Shown: piece after piece, positions 30,101 to 41,900 of the stretch
Layout of the letters: each line of letters begins with the position of its first letter
Numbering within the stretch: position 1 is the first letter of the stretch
NCBI GenBank assembly: GCA_026745465.1
Contig: JACYXH010000312.1
Location: 1,419,542-1,483,541 of the forward strand
Direction of reading: 5' to 3'
From: Lota lota
Taxonomy: Eukaryota; Chordata; Actinopteri; Gadiformes; Lotidae
DNA: 64,000 nt
The notes under the pieces: model-generated
The model's input: the letters and a program-made list of their open reading frames with translations, nothing else
What the model was told of the DNA's origin: nothing
Database searches by the model: none
Program-made: the position numbers and the translations under genes

Positions 30101-33100
30101 ATCGTTGGAAATATTATCCTCACAGGTAAAAATGCCTCCAAAACCACCGCCTCCACCTCAAAGCGGAAACGCGCGCTCCACCAGGGCCGCCCCCGACGCA
30201 GGAGAACCCCGGAGCCGGGCGTGGCTACTCTGGCCAGCTTCTTCAAGACTACGGCAGAGGTACCGGCTGGGGTCGCTAGCCGGGCCCCCGAGAACCGCCA
30301 GGAGCTATGCCACCTCGCAACAAGACCAGCGGAGGCGGGCCGGCGGGACAAACGGACAGCAGCCACGTCACTTGTTCTCTTCGAGGAGGTCAGACTGGTC
30401 TCTGTTCGACTGGCCGCCAATCCCTGTCCATCAAGGGACTTTTAGCGTTCAATCATCGGTTCTTAGTTATTGGCTAAAGTGGTTTTACAATTGATGCGTA
30501 TTTGTGTAACAAATCCGATAACCTGTTGAAGCATTAACAAACGGAAGAACAAACGGAAGAGCGTACGCAGTACAAGATCTTTATATTGGTGAAAGCCTAT
30601 TCTGGCATGCGTATGTCACAAAACCGAAGCTCTGATCCTGCCATGGGTGTCAGAGGTGCTTGCATCATGTGTTTTGTTGAACAGGTGGACGTCATATTTG
30701 ATGATGATGTGGGGTTCCTCGCGGCCATCAAGACTCTGATGACAACGAGCAAGAGGCCTGTGGTTCTGACCACAAGTGGTAACTGGACAGGGTTTCTCAA
30801 TGGCAGAATATGACCCCCTTTTTATGCCTGCCAGTAACATGAAAACATGAAGTAATTTATAAGTTTTCATTGAGAACGCGTCGGTAACGAACAGACGTAC
30901 GTGATGTCTGATTGGTTACGCTTGGTCTGTCCATCTTCTAACTTGGCTGGCTATTGGTCAACCATGTAGTTGGGTCAGCAGGATTAAACCGCTTGTGAAC
31001 AGGGATGTTGAGTGACAGATTACATATTAAAGTGATGGACAACACAAATCCGTAATTTGGGCGTTATCAAGGTGTGTACTAAGCATCAGAAAGCTTTGAA
31101 GCTCTTTTTACATGACCTGGGTTACATAATGGTGTTTTGTTTGTTTCGCATTAAAAGACAAGATTGTGTTAAGCAATTTTGTCCATTGTGCCATTTCTGT
31201 CCGGGATGATTTTCTGTCTCACTGTTGAGTGACGCTGAATCCAAACGCCATTGGCACTAATGCAAGACCATATCTCCTCTGTAGATCCATCATTCAAAGA
31301 GAGATTTGAAAGCGACGTGGAAGAAGTCCTATTTCGAACGCCCTCGGCGGTAAGTTCAGAGCCGTAAGGTCCGGTTTGACGGGGGACGGGTAACGAGCGC
31401 CTCCCTGTTCCCCAGGTGAACGTCTGCAGCTACCTGCGTCTGGTGTGCCTGGCGGAGAACGCCAGGACCCGGCAGCATGAGGTGGCGGGCCTCCTGGCAG
31501 AGTGCCAGGGGGACCTCAGGCGCGGTCTGCTCCAGCTGCACTTCCTGGTGGAAAGCGGTGTGAGTCGGCGACCCCAGCGGACGGGACCGCCCAGGCAACC
31601 GGATCTTGGTGGGGTGGGCCGTGAAGGCAGTCGATTCTATTGAGTCACCTTGTTTGATCTGCTGTACGTAGGATTTTGAGAGTTTTTAAAGAGAGAGAGA
31701 GAGACAGAGTGGCAATAGCAGTAGGGAGCAAAAAAAACTAAACACACGCTCCTACCGTATGTTTCTCCTCCGTGCCATGTCCATGGATTCCCCAAGCCAA
31801 TCAGGGATGAGATGCCCTGATTGGTCGGACATGAGCTTGGAGCCGTCATGTCTGCGGTCATACAGCGGCGGGCACACTCAACCCACAACGGGACTTCCGA
31901 GCATGCTTCGGAGGGAGCGATATCCCATTCAGTTACAGGGGTTTAGCGGCGAGAGAGAGCCTTCGATAGAGGGACGTCTATTTTGGTTAAGTTTCAGATA
32001 TCGTCAAATTCTTTCGTAATATTTTCATATTTATTCTCGTTCTCTGTTGTGGTTCTTCTCTTCATGTTCTTGTAATGCTCGCTCCCGGGACCGTTAACTG
32101 AAGTGCACAGCTCATACGAAGTAAGAGAACAGAGGTTGCTCTGCGCTTGACCGAGATTACCTTACGATTTATGACCCTCTCTCGGCCTACCTTTTCAACA
32201 AAAAATCAAATGAAATTCATTGTGAATTCAATAAGTGCCTTGTGATTACATTAGTAGCGTTAGAAGAAGATACACGCGCACATCAAAACATTTAGCCTGT
32301 GCCAGACAAGTGAGGTAATGCGTATAGACTGAGTCGTCTGCACACTGTATATTGCACACCAAGGTGTCACATCTCCTGTTCTACACCCAATATCATAAAC
32401 TTGGATCAAATGTGTTTGTGGCTTAGCCTACATAGGAGAAACGTATAGGACCCTAAAGAGCAGAATATGTGAAGGACTAGAGACCTCGGGAAATGTTTTC
32501 GTATTGACTTTGGTATTGTTTAATTGTAGGCCCCAAGGATGGTGAAGAGAGGGTAAAGTGTGTTCCCCTGCCGGCTGACTCTGCTGGCTACCCTACAAGT
32601 GTGTCTTGTCTCAACACTTTGACTAAACAGAATATATTGCACCTTCTGAAGGCAGGTATTATGGTTAGGGTGGGGGGGAATGCATGTTTGAAATATAATG
32701 TTAGATCACATTTTGTTGACTTTATTCTTTATCTTCAGTGCCAGTCCTGGGCCGAGCCAGAAAATGAGCTTCTCACAGTCCTAACTGAAAGCTGGCGAAG
32801 ACATTTCCCCCTGTTGTATTCAAACCTGGAGGCGCTCCTACCTCTACCAGCCAGCACCCAGGGAACCGCTAACCGTTGCCCAGATAAAGACCCCAACGCC
32901 GGGACTCACACTGAACCACCTCCGCCTGCCGGCCAACCTCCAGTCCAACAACAAGGACAACAACCGGGCGAAAATGTTGACCTGAAGTCTGCGTCATCAA
33001 CAAAGATGCGGACCTGTGTCAGAAACGGCTCCAGGCTGAGTAGAAGGAAGGGCTTATTGACTCCTACCGACCGTAGCAGATCGTCTCCTAATGGCGCCCT

Positions 33101-34977
33101 CAAACCACCACAAACCGAAGGCCAGCTGTCTGTGGAGGGCGCTCATTTGGGACCCCAGGGGTCTGGGGATAAAACTGGAGATAAGGGAATGGAAGCGCCG
33201 ACACACCGAGGGCTGGAGGCCTTAACCCACTTTGTCGACCTCATGTCTTACCTAGACTCCACCGTGGCAAATGTGGAACCGCACGTTTCAGGGCCGTGTG
33301 TCTCCAAAGACTTTTTCTGGACCGGAGCGGAGGTGAAGGACGGCCTTGTGGACGAGATGAGAGAAGAAGGAGGAGGAGGAGGACGGGGAGAGAGGACATG
33401 GAGGCAGCAGGAGATACTGTTGGAGATCCAGGCTGCTGTCGAGGGCTTGGGATTTCATGTCTACCGGGAGGGGTTGTCCGCAGCGAGCAGTGGCGCCCCG
33501 AAATGCAGCCAGGAAGTGGGGGGTATGGAGTGGGAGGAACCCATGGACAGACTGTCCCTTCCTGGGTCCACCCACAGACTGAGCTTTGGGGGGCATCTCC
33601 TCCCCCAGCCCAGGTGTGTCAATTTGGTGCATGACTAATTGGTCGTTGTATGAATTAACTGCACTAACCAAATCTCCAATATTAGGTGGCCAGATCACAG
33701 ATGGATGCCACATTCTCACATGACTTAGCATTTACCATGACTTCCTTTTCATGTAAGATCCCTTGATTTAGCACAGGCTGTATTTAGCCTGTATGACGCT
33801 TAGATCCACTTTACCCGGTCTAGTTCTCATTTCAAACTACATCTATCTGATCCGGTAACTCTAGCATGGCCCAGCGGAGGTTTGAGCTGAGCCGGGCAGT
33901 CCTCCAGAGCAGGGGGTTCAGTCTGCTGGGGAGCAGACGGGCAGTCTGCCTGGACTACATGTCCACCCTGCGCTCCATCTGTCACCACCAGCGCTGGCTA
34001 CAGAAACACGACAGGTGAGCCTTGCCACATACTTCCATGTGTGTTTTAACTCTCGGCCGGCTCAATGCCAGGAACACGTAGACTAAACGGAGAGGGCATG
34101 GCTCGGTGAACGCTCCTGAGACATGGATGACTTTGACACCATGCAAAGGGCTTTGGGTGTCTTGAATACGTCGAGTAAATATGTATTATTAAAACCGGAA
34201 ACCGTTGCTATTGAAAGTGCCTTCGTCTTCCACTACACCACGTATCCTGCCATCAGGGTGGTCGACCAGAGCCGCAGTAGGTGGTGCCGTTGCCTTGCAG
34301 CCTGGCGTTTTTAATACAGACTCGGGTCCCGGCTGCAAGGGGATCCTGACCAGATTGAGGGGGATTTTGGGGGGGGGGGGGGGGGGGTGGTTCTTTTGTA
34401 GCCTGGAGACCATCCTGATCATTCTGTTTCGCTGCACGGTCTGGACCTCTAGCAGTCCACATCGATTTCCAGAAATGACTTTGTAATTTGCCAATCAGGG
34501 AGTGTGTCGTAGTTGAGGACGTAAAATACAGGCCACTCCCGGTAGCAGCGAGGGCTAACATCAACATTAGTAAACACAGCCATTAAGTGCAGTTATTGCA
34601 GAAATACACTCAATAACAACTAGAACAAGAGTATGCACTAGCAAACTGTATTCCTCATCACGTGTATCCACTGAACAGCGCACCGTGATGGCATCGCATG
34701 TTTTGTACCGCTGATTGGCTGAAGGAGTTTGTCTGTTAAGGCAAGTACTCCCGCCCACGCTAGAGGTCCAGACTGATCCGTGTGGTGAAACAGAATGGGA
34801 CGTCACGTGATCAGGATGGTCTGCAGGCTTGTTATTTTGTGTGCTGTGTTGAATAATGATGACCTTGCCCTTTGCAATGCTTTTGTGTGTGACAGGTTTG
34901 AGAATTACCTGCGCAGCATTCATCTGGGTCTCTCCAACACAACGATGCAGCTGCTGGCTGAGGAGTGCATGGAGTAA
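27166..34977 (+). CDS. atad5: ATAD5/ELG1-type PCNA unloader (RFC-like AAA+ ATPase), 5' end unresolved
   Basis: ATAD5 forms an RFC-like complex with RFC2-5 that unloads PCNA after replication. Exons: 27166-27847 (start uncertain), 28067-28327, 28425-28521, 28614-28690, 28801-28949, 29273-29441, 30126-30388, 30685-30778, 31285-31349, 31416-31557, 32530-32651, 32739-33613, 33865-34014, 34896-34977. This gives about 1075 residues against 1844 in human. Diagnostic parts are LWTEKYSPW, Walker A GPPGVGKT (about 402-409), the conserved VFEVNCSSQRSGR, a PCNA-binding-like ATLASFFKT, and Walker B LVLFEEVDVIFDDD across exons 7-8. The long mammalian N-terminus is mostly missing. In 27193-27330 a different frame reads more like this family (it contains RRSPRMSK), so the first exon may be modelled wrongly or carry an indel. 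Intron 11 (32652-32738) needs a GC donor. Fish have two atad5 paralogues; this short form could be atad5b. Confidence 0.85.
31850..32185. repeat. dispersed repeat, copy B (atad5 intron 10)
   Basis: Collinear partner of the copy at 11120-11445 (GGCGAGAGAGAG; TTCTTCTCTTCATGTTCTTG; CACAGCTCATACGAAGTAAG). Just to its left, 31797-31824 is a perfect 10-bp inverted repeat of CCAATCAGGG around an 8-base loop, probably part of the same or an adjoining element. Confidence 0.6.
34369..34387. repeat. poly-G homopolymer
   Basis: Nineteen consecutive G residues in the last atad5 intron. Confidence 0.93.
34401..34828. mobile_element. MITE-like element with long terminal inverted repeats
   Basis: A 428-bp element in the last atad5 intron. 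The left end (34401-34453, beginning GCCTGGAGACCATCCTGATCA) is the inverse of the right end (34759-34828, ending TGATCAGGATGGTCTGCAGGC). Both arms end internally with the block TCTGGACCTCTAGC. The right arm is longer by a few small insertions. The interior has no coding frame, so it is non-autonomous. A target duplication is not clear (TTGT-like bases on both sides), and I do not assign a superfamily. Confidence 0.8.
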
Positions 34978-35156
34978 AGTATTGAAGTCATTGGAGTTAT
35001 GATCAAGTCTGCTCTCAATGGAGTCAGTTGACGTGTTTATAACATCTGCTTAATTCAATTAAACAGACCTCTTTATTGTCTCATGTACTGTATACAGTCA
35101 AGGAGGGGAAAACCAGTCCTATGTATATATACATGTAAGGGAAAACATAAGCTTAA

Positions 35157-35162
35157 ATAAAA
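35157..35162 (+). terminator. atad5 poly(A) signal (AATAAA)
   Basis: Canonical hexamer 180 bases after the atad5 stop; an ATTAAA also lies at 35058-35063. The convergent tefm signal lies only about 120 bases further on. Confidence 0.55.
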
Positions 35163-35277
35163 CCCATATTTCTGTAACTTCAGTGCAGTTATGTTATTTC
35201 ATTCATACAGGAACTTATGAGATATTGACGTCAAGGTTCGGGGTCCGCAGGAATGAAAGTGAAGCGGCCGACTCTTG

Positions 35278-35283
35278 TTTATT
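35278..35283 (-). terminator. tefm poly(A) signal (AATAAA on the minus strand)
   Basis: TTTATT on the plus strand, 642 bases beyond the tefm stop. It is the first canonical minus-strand signal after the minisatellite, so the minisatellite would be part of the tefm 3' UTR. Confidence 0.5.
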
Positions 35284-35649
35284 TTACCAAAACACAAACG
35301 CTGAAGCACAGCCCCCTATCAAGAAGCACAACCAACACATTTCCCACACCACCAAATTCCCACAATGTTATGTCCCACAACAGTTCAACAGCGCTTGTGT
35401 TCAATCTGCGAGAGACTGCTTTGCGTGTACGTGGTAGAAAAAAATACAAAAAAATATATAAATACAGAGAAAAGAGATACAAACACCAGCCCATGGTCAT
35501 CCAGGAGAAAACCAAAATCAAACACTGATCCTTCAAGGCTCCTGTCTTCAACCAATTACTGATGAACAAACCTGCAACCACGTCAACCGTCTGCTGGTCG
35601 GTACCAGGACCTGCTGTCGAGGGGTTAGTTGGGAAACAGCCGGCTGTCC

Positions 35650-35922
35650 TTCTAGCCCAGGCCAGGCTAGTCTCAGCCCAGGCCGGGCTAGTCTCAGCCC
35701 AGGCCGGGCTAGTCTCAGCCCAGGCCGGGCTAGTCTCAGCCCAAGTCGGGCTAGGACAAACCCAAGCCGGGCTAGGACTAACCCAAGCCGGGCTAGGACT
35801 AACCCAAGCCGGGCTAGGACTAACCCAAGCCGGGCTAGGACTAACCCAAGCCGGGCTAGGACTAACCCAAGCCGGGCTAGGACTAACCCAAGCCGGGCTA
35901 GGACTAACCCAAGCCGGGCAAG
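35650..35922. repeat. 21-bp minisatellite with two unit types, tefm 3' UTR
   Basis: About 13 tandem 21-base units with the common core GCCGGGCTAG. On the plus strand the left third uses the version continuing TCTCAGCCCAG and the right two thirds the version continuing GACTAACCCAA, with one hybrid unit where they meet near 35740. The 21-base period is a multiple of three, so several frames stay open on both strands. It ends three bases before the tefm stop codon. Confidence 0.92.
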
Positions 35923-35924
35923 TC

Positions 35925-38116
35925 CTACCTAGACGACTCGCTGAGCAGCTCGTAAAAGGCCACGGCTTGCAGCAGGGCGTCACACAGCTCCTCCCCCCCC
36001 CGTCCCCTCCCCATCTGGAAGGCGTTCCTGTACTTGAGCAGCAGGTCTTGGGGGAAGTTCAGCCGCGGCATCTTCTGCGTCACCGACTCTGTCATCATTT
36101 GACGCACCGCCTGGGCGCCGCTGGTCCGCGACTCCCCGACCATCAGGCCGAAGTGGCGCCCCACGGCCAGACGCATCATGTTAAGAACCCTGAGGAGGAG
36201 GAGGAGGAGGGGGAGGAGGAGGAGGAGGAGGAGGAGGAGGAGGAGGAGGATGAGCGTGACATTATACCAGCGCACATTTCAAACTTTGAAAAGAATACTC
36301 GTGATGTGAAACACCTTTTTTTTATGTTTTAAGTCTTCCATAAATAGCGATAGCAAACATGTCTATGCAGCGTTGCTGAGCCCTCGTTTAGAATGGGAGA
36401 ACACAATTTGGGAGAGGCCCTGGCCTCAACCCACTAGTCTATCTTTCTCAAGGTAACATCAATACCTGTACAAATTGGGGATGGATTTTGTGATTGTGAT
36501 TGATTGGTTAAATCTACTTGACATCAGACATTGTGATCTGCATATAACCAATTCAGATTTGAGGCCAAGTACAGAGAAAGTTACAGATTAATAAAAAGAC
36601 AAATGTATACAAAGTTGATCAGAGCAAACTTGCTTTAGCATTAATCTTCAATAATGAAACGTGTCCGCATATCAGTGAAAGTTATTCTCGCCCTATTTAA
36701 AAGGGACCCCAGTCTACCCAGTGGACCGTACCAAGTGGTAGGCTTAACTATCCAGCAAACATCTGGGTGGACACTTCCACTTGTGATGTCACTAGAGGGT
36801 GAATTAGGGGGAGACTTTTTAAATGGCTTGTAACAGCTAGTCCCACTCACACCTGGTGGTAAAATAGGGGCCCTTTATTTGAACTGATTATTGTAGTACC
36901 TGGGAGGTGTGTTTGAGTCTGTCTGGTAGATTCTGGGCTCCAGCAGTGCAAACAGCATGGCCTCCACTGAGCGCATATGAGCCATGATGGGGAACAGCGT
37001 TGTGTTCTGTAGGGAGATAGAGGGCTTCTCTACCAAGTAGAAGTCTGCTGAGGGCAGCTGTGACACAACATTAGAGATCTGGTGCAAGAAACAAATGAGC
37101 ACAAGTTACTAGTGTACAGATGTAGGTCTCCTTATATATGTGCATGCTGTTTTTTTTTTTTTAAAGCAAATATCATAATTAGTATACTACCCAACATGCA
37201 ATTAACAATCTGGCCAGAGTCTATACTTGCATCATTTAAGTAAGATGAAGCAATGTAGGTCCCCTTTAAAAAGTTAGGACAGTCCAGTTGTTGCCAGTCC
37301 AGCACCAGCATCTCTCTGTCCACATGGGCCCAGGCAACTTTGTTAGTCCCACATATTATTGACACTATGGAAGTGGCTTCCTGAAAAAGAAACACATTTT
37401 GGAATGGGCATTCACCGCAATTCACTTTAGATGAACGTGTCACTTAAATGAGTAAGGTTAGGGTCACCTCAAGCCAGGCTCTGTCCACCTCAGGTTTGAT
37501 AAACTTCATCAACTGAACCTTCACCTTCTTCTCTTTCTTGAGCGGATTGAGAATGGAGTTAAAAACCACGAGCGCACTCTTGTGCTTCAGCAGGGGCACA
37601 TTCACCACACTTTCAAGACTCCTGAAAGGTCCATGTTTGGTCCTGTAATCAACAATGTTGACAGACTTGCGTCCTCGCAACAGCTTGACAGCTGCCAGCT
37701 CGGACTCCGTAGCATTGTTGAGGGTCCGGAGGATGACTTCCCGCTGATCTGCCGTGTAGCAGGTGTCCAGCGATATGTCATCTGTGCAGGGCGCAGTAGG
37801 GGTGAGGTTCGCGTTCAGGGTCTCGAACCCTGCTACGGGGATCCGACTTCTCCAGCAACACGTGCATTGAAGATACCGGGGTTCCAGTTCAGGGAAGGCT
37901 CCATGAGGACGGCTGAACAAACCAGATTGCCCGGAATTATTTCCTGTAGGGTTAATGAATATTGCAGCCATTAGATGTAATCGGGAGGCTAATAAATAGA
38001 CAAACTAGATTAGCCGGGTCGGGTACTTTTTTCATTGCTAATAGCAAATGAGGTGCACATTTTTGAAACATACCTCTCTGAATAAATGATGATACTAATC
38101 GCCTGGCGACCAACAT
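35925..38116 (-). CDS. tefm: TEFM, mitochondrial transcription elongation factor (5 coding exons)
   Basis: TEFM binds the mitochondrial RNA polymerase POLRMT and makes elongation processive. Exons in transcript order: 38074-38116, 37468-37943, 37231-37380, 36900-37078, 35925-36189, giving 370 residues (human 360). The start at 38116 opens a basic, amphipathic leader MLVARRLVSSFIQR, as expected for mitochondrial import; an upstream in-frame ATG at 38233 would bury it. Exon 2 carries the tandem helix-hairpin-helix region (ATESELAAVKLLRGRKSVNI, then GPFRSLESVVNVPLLKHK). Exons 3-5 carry the RNase H-like C-terminal domain (VAWAHVDREMLVLDWQQ, ADFYLVEKPSISLQN, RHFGLMVGESRTSG, AVAFYELL). Intron 3 needs a GC donor (GCAAGT at 37230) to keep frame. 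The acceptor of exon 5 is preceded by a CTC repeat. The gene lies head to head with adap2. Confidence 0.94.
36190..36250. repeat. (GGA)n microsatellite at a tefm acceptor
   Basis: GGA array on the plus strand, so CTC/CCT in the tefm transcript. It lies directly before the exon 5 acceptor (36190-36191) and serves as its pyrimidine tract. Confidence 0.93.
36776..36880. repeat. dispersed repeat, copy C (tefm intron 4)
   Basis: Shares CCACTTGTGATGTCAC, GGCTTGTAA and ACACCTGG-GGTAAAATAGGGG in the same order and orientation with 57673-57935 in rhot1, where a long CA array separates the last two blocks. The family was not identified. Confidence 0.6.
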
Positions 38117-38911
38117 AGTCCTCAGTATATATGTATATATAAATAATTCGTTTAAAACATTTTTGAGCTCCGATAACTTTGCCTTTGCCTCTAGTTGTTG
38201 TCCGTTATTATACAAAAGACCGACCTCAAACAAGGCTACTGGGAAACTGGTTCCGCGCTATACTTGTTTCTTCTTTAGTAGGAAGCCTTTTACATTCAAC
38301 AATTTAAAAGTTTCTCTCACACACACACACACACACACACACATATGAAATGTTTTAATTAAGGTATTATTGTAGGCCTGGGACTGTTTCTAGATTATAA
38401 CTAGCCCATTTCTTTAAATACTATATCTTTTTTGTAGACTTCATACATCACAATATATTCTTCATATTCTAAACAGACACATATAAAATATGAAGATAAT
38501 CAAAGAAATAAATGTGTAAGTGGTGACATATTGCAATAATAAGCACAACTTGTAAGTGCACCACACACATTCATTCCATTTGATACAGACTTAAAGGAGG
38601 AATGCAGAGCTCAAGGGACTTGAGCATTTAAAAAGTAATTCCCTACCATACTAGCCTATGTATATATAGAAATATGAATAGACACCTGTCTGACTTCCTG
38701 TTTCTGTTATTTCTTAGTCACTGTGTTGCCTGGGAGAACAATAAACGGTATTGTGTTGCCAAGAGGAAATTCTCAATCTCTACTGCCACTTTGGCCCATT
38801 GAAAGGAACCCAGTGGTTGTTTTAACCTTAGTGAAAATATGGACTACTTATTACACTGTAGCCTCTTAGGTGGGACTTAATATCCATTTCAATAGCAGCA
38901 ACCTATGACCT
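38117..38911. promoter_or_regulatory. head-to-head intergenic region of tefm and adap2
   Basis: 795 bases between divergent start codons, so it must hold both promoters. It is AT-rich, has a short CA repeat (38318-38342) and no obvious CpG cluster or CCAAT/E2F group. The divergent pair is also found in human as recalled. Confidence 0.5.
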
Positions 38912-41900
38912 ATGGCAAATCCAGAAAGAAATAAGAAGATCTTGCTTGATTTGATGAAACAGCCAGGAAATCACTTGTGTGCTGATTGCGGAGCCCCGGG
39001 TGAGTAGACAATATTTTGTGATGTTTTGTGTGAGAGATGGTGGAATTCTTTCAAAACGTTCATATGTGTTTTTTATCTGATTTATAACACATCAAAGGCA
39101 CGTTTTCACATTTTGCAATACAAGTCAACAAGGGGAAGTATAAGTACAGTAGATTATACTTTCTTTGTCTGTTCCCCTTGATCGTTTGCACACGGCACGT
39201 GATATCCACAAGTTCAAATATAATGTGCAACTCTGTCTGCATATAGTGCCATATAGACTATATTTTGATATAGGTACCTGCCTATTGTAGGTACTGCCAA
39301 TAAAGCCAAAATGTACTGTATAATGTCCAGTCTATGTTGTCTGCTGTCCATTCTTACCAAGTTAACATATAAATTATTTGATAGATCCTGACTGGGCCTC
39401 ATACGTCATTGGTATTTTCGTGTGTCTGAACTGTTCCGGAACACACCGTGACTTACCGGCTGTCAGCAGAGTCAAGTCCATACACCTGGATTACTGGGAA
39501 GACTCTCTTGTTGAGGTACAGCGAGGGAAATAGTGAACTCTTGAACAATAATGAATGTATGTATGAAATTAATGAATGATCATAGGTGCTAATCAGCGAT
39601 AGAGAGAACACTAGCAAAAACATACTCAATATACTAACCCATTACTCCTCAGAAAATCTGTGTAAGACAGGAATGTCTTGCCTTTTTCCCTTTGTTGTGT
39701 ACAAACCTTTTTATGTTTTTATAGTGTTTAGGCTATTATATCTTATAATTTATTACAAAAAAATATTTAGTGGTATATACTAGGTGGTATTTGTGAGTTT
39801 TTGGTTATTGGACCAATTACCTCAAATATTTTTGGTTTTTGGTTATTGGACCAATTACCTCAAATATTTTTGGTTTTTGGTTATTGGACCAATTACCTCA
39901 AATTTATTGGATGGTTTCTGTCAGCATTGCTTTGCATTTAGACTGGCCTACTAGACTGACTAATGAATCATCAGCTCAACTGCAATTTCCTCATAACCAA
40001 TCAATTCTCTACTATATTCACTATATTCACACATTGCTTCCAAACTGCATAGAAATCAATCAGAACAATACAACAAAACTTTTAGACATTGACCGTGCTG
40101 ACAACTTTTTTTTGTTTCAGTTCATGAGAGAAAAGGGGAACACTTCCTCCAATGCTGTGTTTGAGAAATGCGTCCCAGCTTTTTTCTATCAGCCACAACA
40201 AAAAGATTGTGTGTGAGTGACGATTTTATTCAAACTTTGTTGATGTGAAAATGAAAAAACGAAAGAGTGAGGGAAAATAGAGGTCCTGTATGAGGAACAG
40301 ATATTGGTGGCCCAGAACCATATATAAATACTGTAGGTGCTGTAGGCACAACTGTCGGTATAACCATATATTTATAAATGGTTATACCTCTGATGTTCAG
40401 GATATAGTATTGCATTGCTTTAGTGTTTGTCATAATTTGCTGCTGGTAGGCCTCAACCTATTTAACGGCCAAGAAAGACTTAACACTGAGTTCAACATCT
40501 GGGTTGGTTACTTCTTTGAACATTGACTGAACATTTTATGCCTCTTTTTAGTGTTCTTAGAGATCAATGGATCCGCGCAAAATATGAGAGAAGAGAATTC
40601 ACAGGGGAGAACAATCAAGTTTGGCCTGACTATAACTCAGGTAACAACAAATGAACAAGAAAATGGTAACAAACCAAAACCACCATTACATTACTAATGC
40701 ATCTGTTAGTTTGAACCCCATCATAAGTGTGTAGTATGCACAGTTAGATAGGATATATTTAATATACCACATTAATCTGCCATAACCCAGACATATTGGA
40801 GGTAGCTCTATGGAAGAAGGGCAAGAACAAAAAGACGTTTCTCAAGAGGACCTTCCTGCTCTCCCGGAGAGAGTTCACAGTCAGATACTTTGTTAGAGAA
40901 GACGTGGGTACTTGTGGCTTTTTATTAACCATTTGATGGATTTCTGGCTGAACTACAAACCCATGAGTATTGTGCATCACTGACTCCCTGCCCACCACCA
41001 CTGCACAGTCCAAGGTTCCCAAAGCTGTGATCTACATGAAGGACCTGAATGTAATGTTCCAACCCGAGAAGATAGGCCACGCTCACGGCCTGCAGATCTC
41101 CTACCATCAGGAGGAACGCACCAGGAATTTGTTTGTTTACCATGAGAGTGGACAGGTGAGGACTTGCCCACACATGTAGCGTGGAAAACTGTGCATAATT
41201 GAAATTGTGCAGGAAGGACAACTATGGTTCAGTTGGTAAAGCATGGCTGTAATACTGCCAGGATGAGGGCTTTGATTCCTATAGTTAACTCACACCTGCT
41301 AATAGGAAGTATATAGGGGTCAGCTGATCCAGCGGTTATGCTATATAAGGTGCTATAACCTGCATGCTGTCATGTCAGTATATTTGTCCTGTTTCATAAA
41401 ATACACCCTGTAGCTGTGCTCTCCTGAAACACGGCATTAGTCCTGAGTTTATAAAGATTTAAATAAATTATTTAGATAATATACACTTTCACTAGACATG
41501 CAATTACTTGCAGATCATAATCATTTGAGAAATAATAACTAAATTCAAATAGCCTGCAAACTCAACTGGTACATTATTTTTAGGTAATTGTGTCCTGGTT
41601 CAATGCAATTCGGGCGACTCAGTTGGCATACCTCCAGAGGAAACACCCAGCTGCTCAAGACAATGTGGTGAGAACTTTTGCTGACGCTTAGAAAGAATGC
41701 AGCAGTTTAAAATTATATTTCATTATGGACAACGTTGTGAAAGGTCTGAAAGCTGTTACTTTGCAGTCTATGTGATTGTAACTTTCCTCCCACTTCCAGC
41801 ATGCTTGGCCTCTTTATATGAAGTATTACCCTACCTGTCATGTAGATGTAACGATCAGTCTGCTTGTGACTCGTTTCACAATAATTTGTAATATTATGTA

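Noticed and set aside
32601-33638. Single 345-codon frame taken as one exon of atad5
   Set aside because: It runs through 32652-32738, which has no counterpart in the family alignment. Splicing it out as a GC-AG intron gives an almost gap-free match.
35279-36332. Long frames on both strands across the 21-bp array (234 and 256 codons)
   Set aside because: The period is divisible by three, so open frames persist by chance. They are in a different frame or strand from tefm and have no splice support.
38117-38233. Upstream start for tefm at 38233
   Set aside because: In frame, but it would place a 39-residue acidic/hydrophobic segment before the basic import leader, unlike the family.
41222-41300. 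tRNA gene
   Set aside because: A- and B-box motifs are present, but there is no acceptor stem and no foldable anticodon arm. It is a SINE head. The same holds for 18625-18772, 43610-43870 and 59560-59718.
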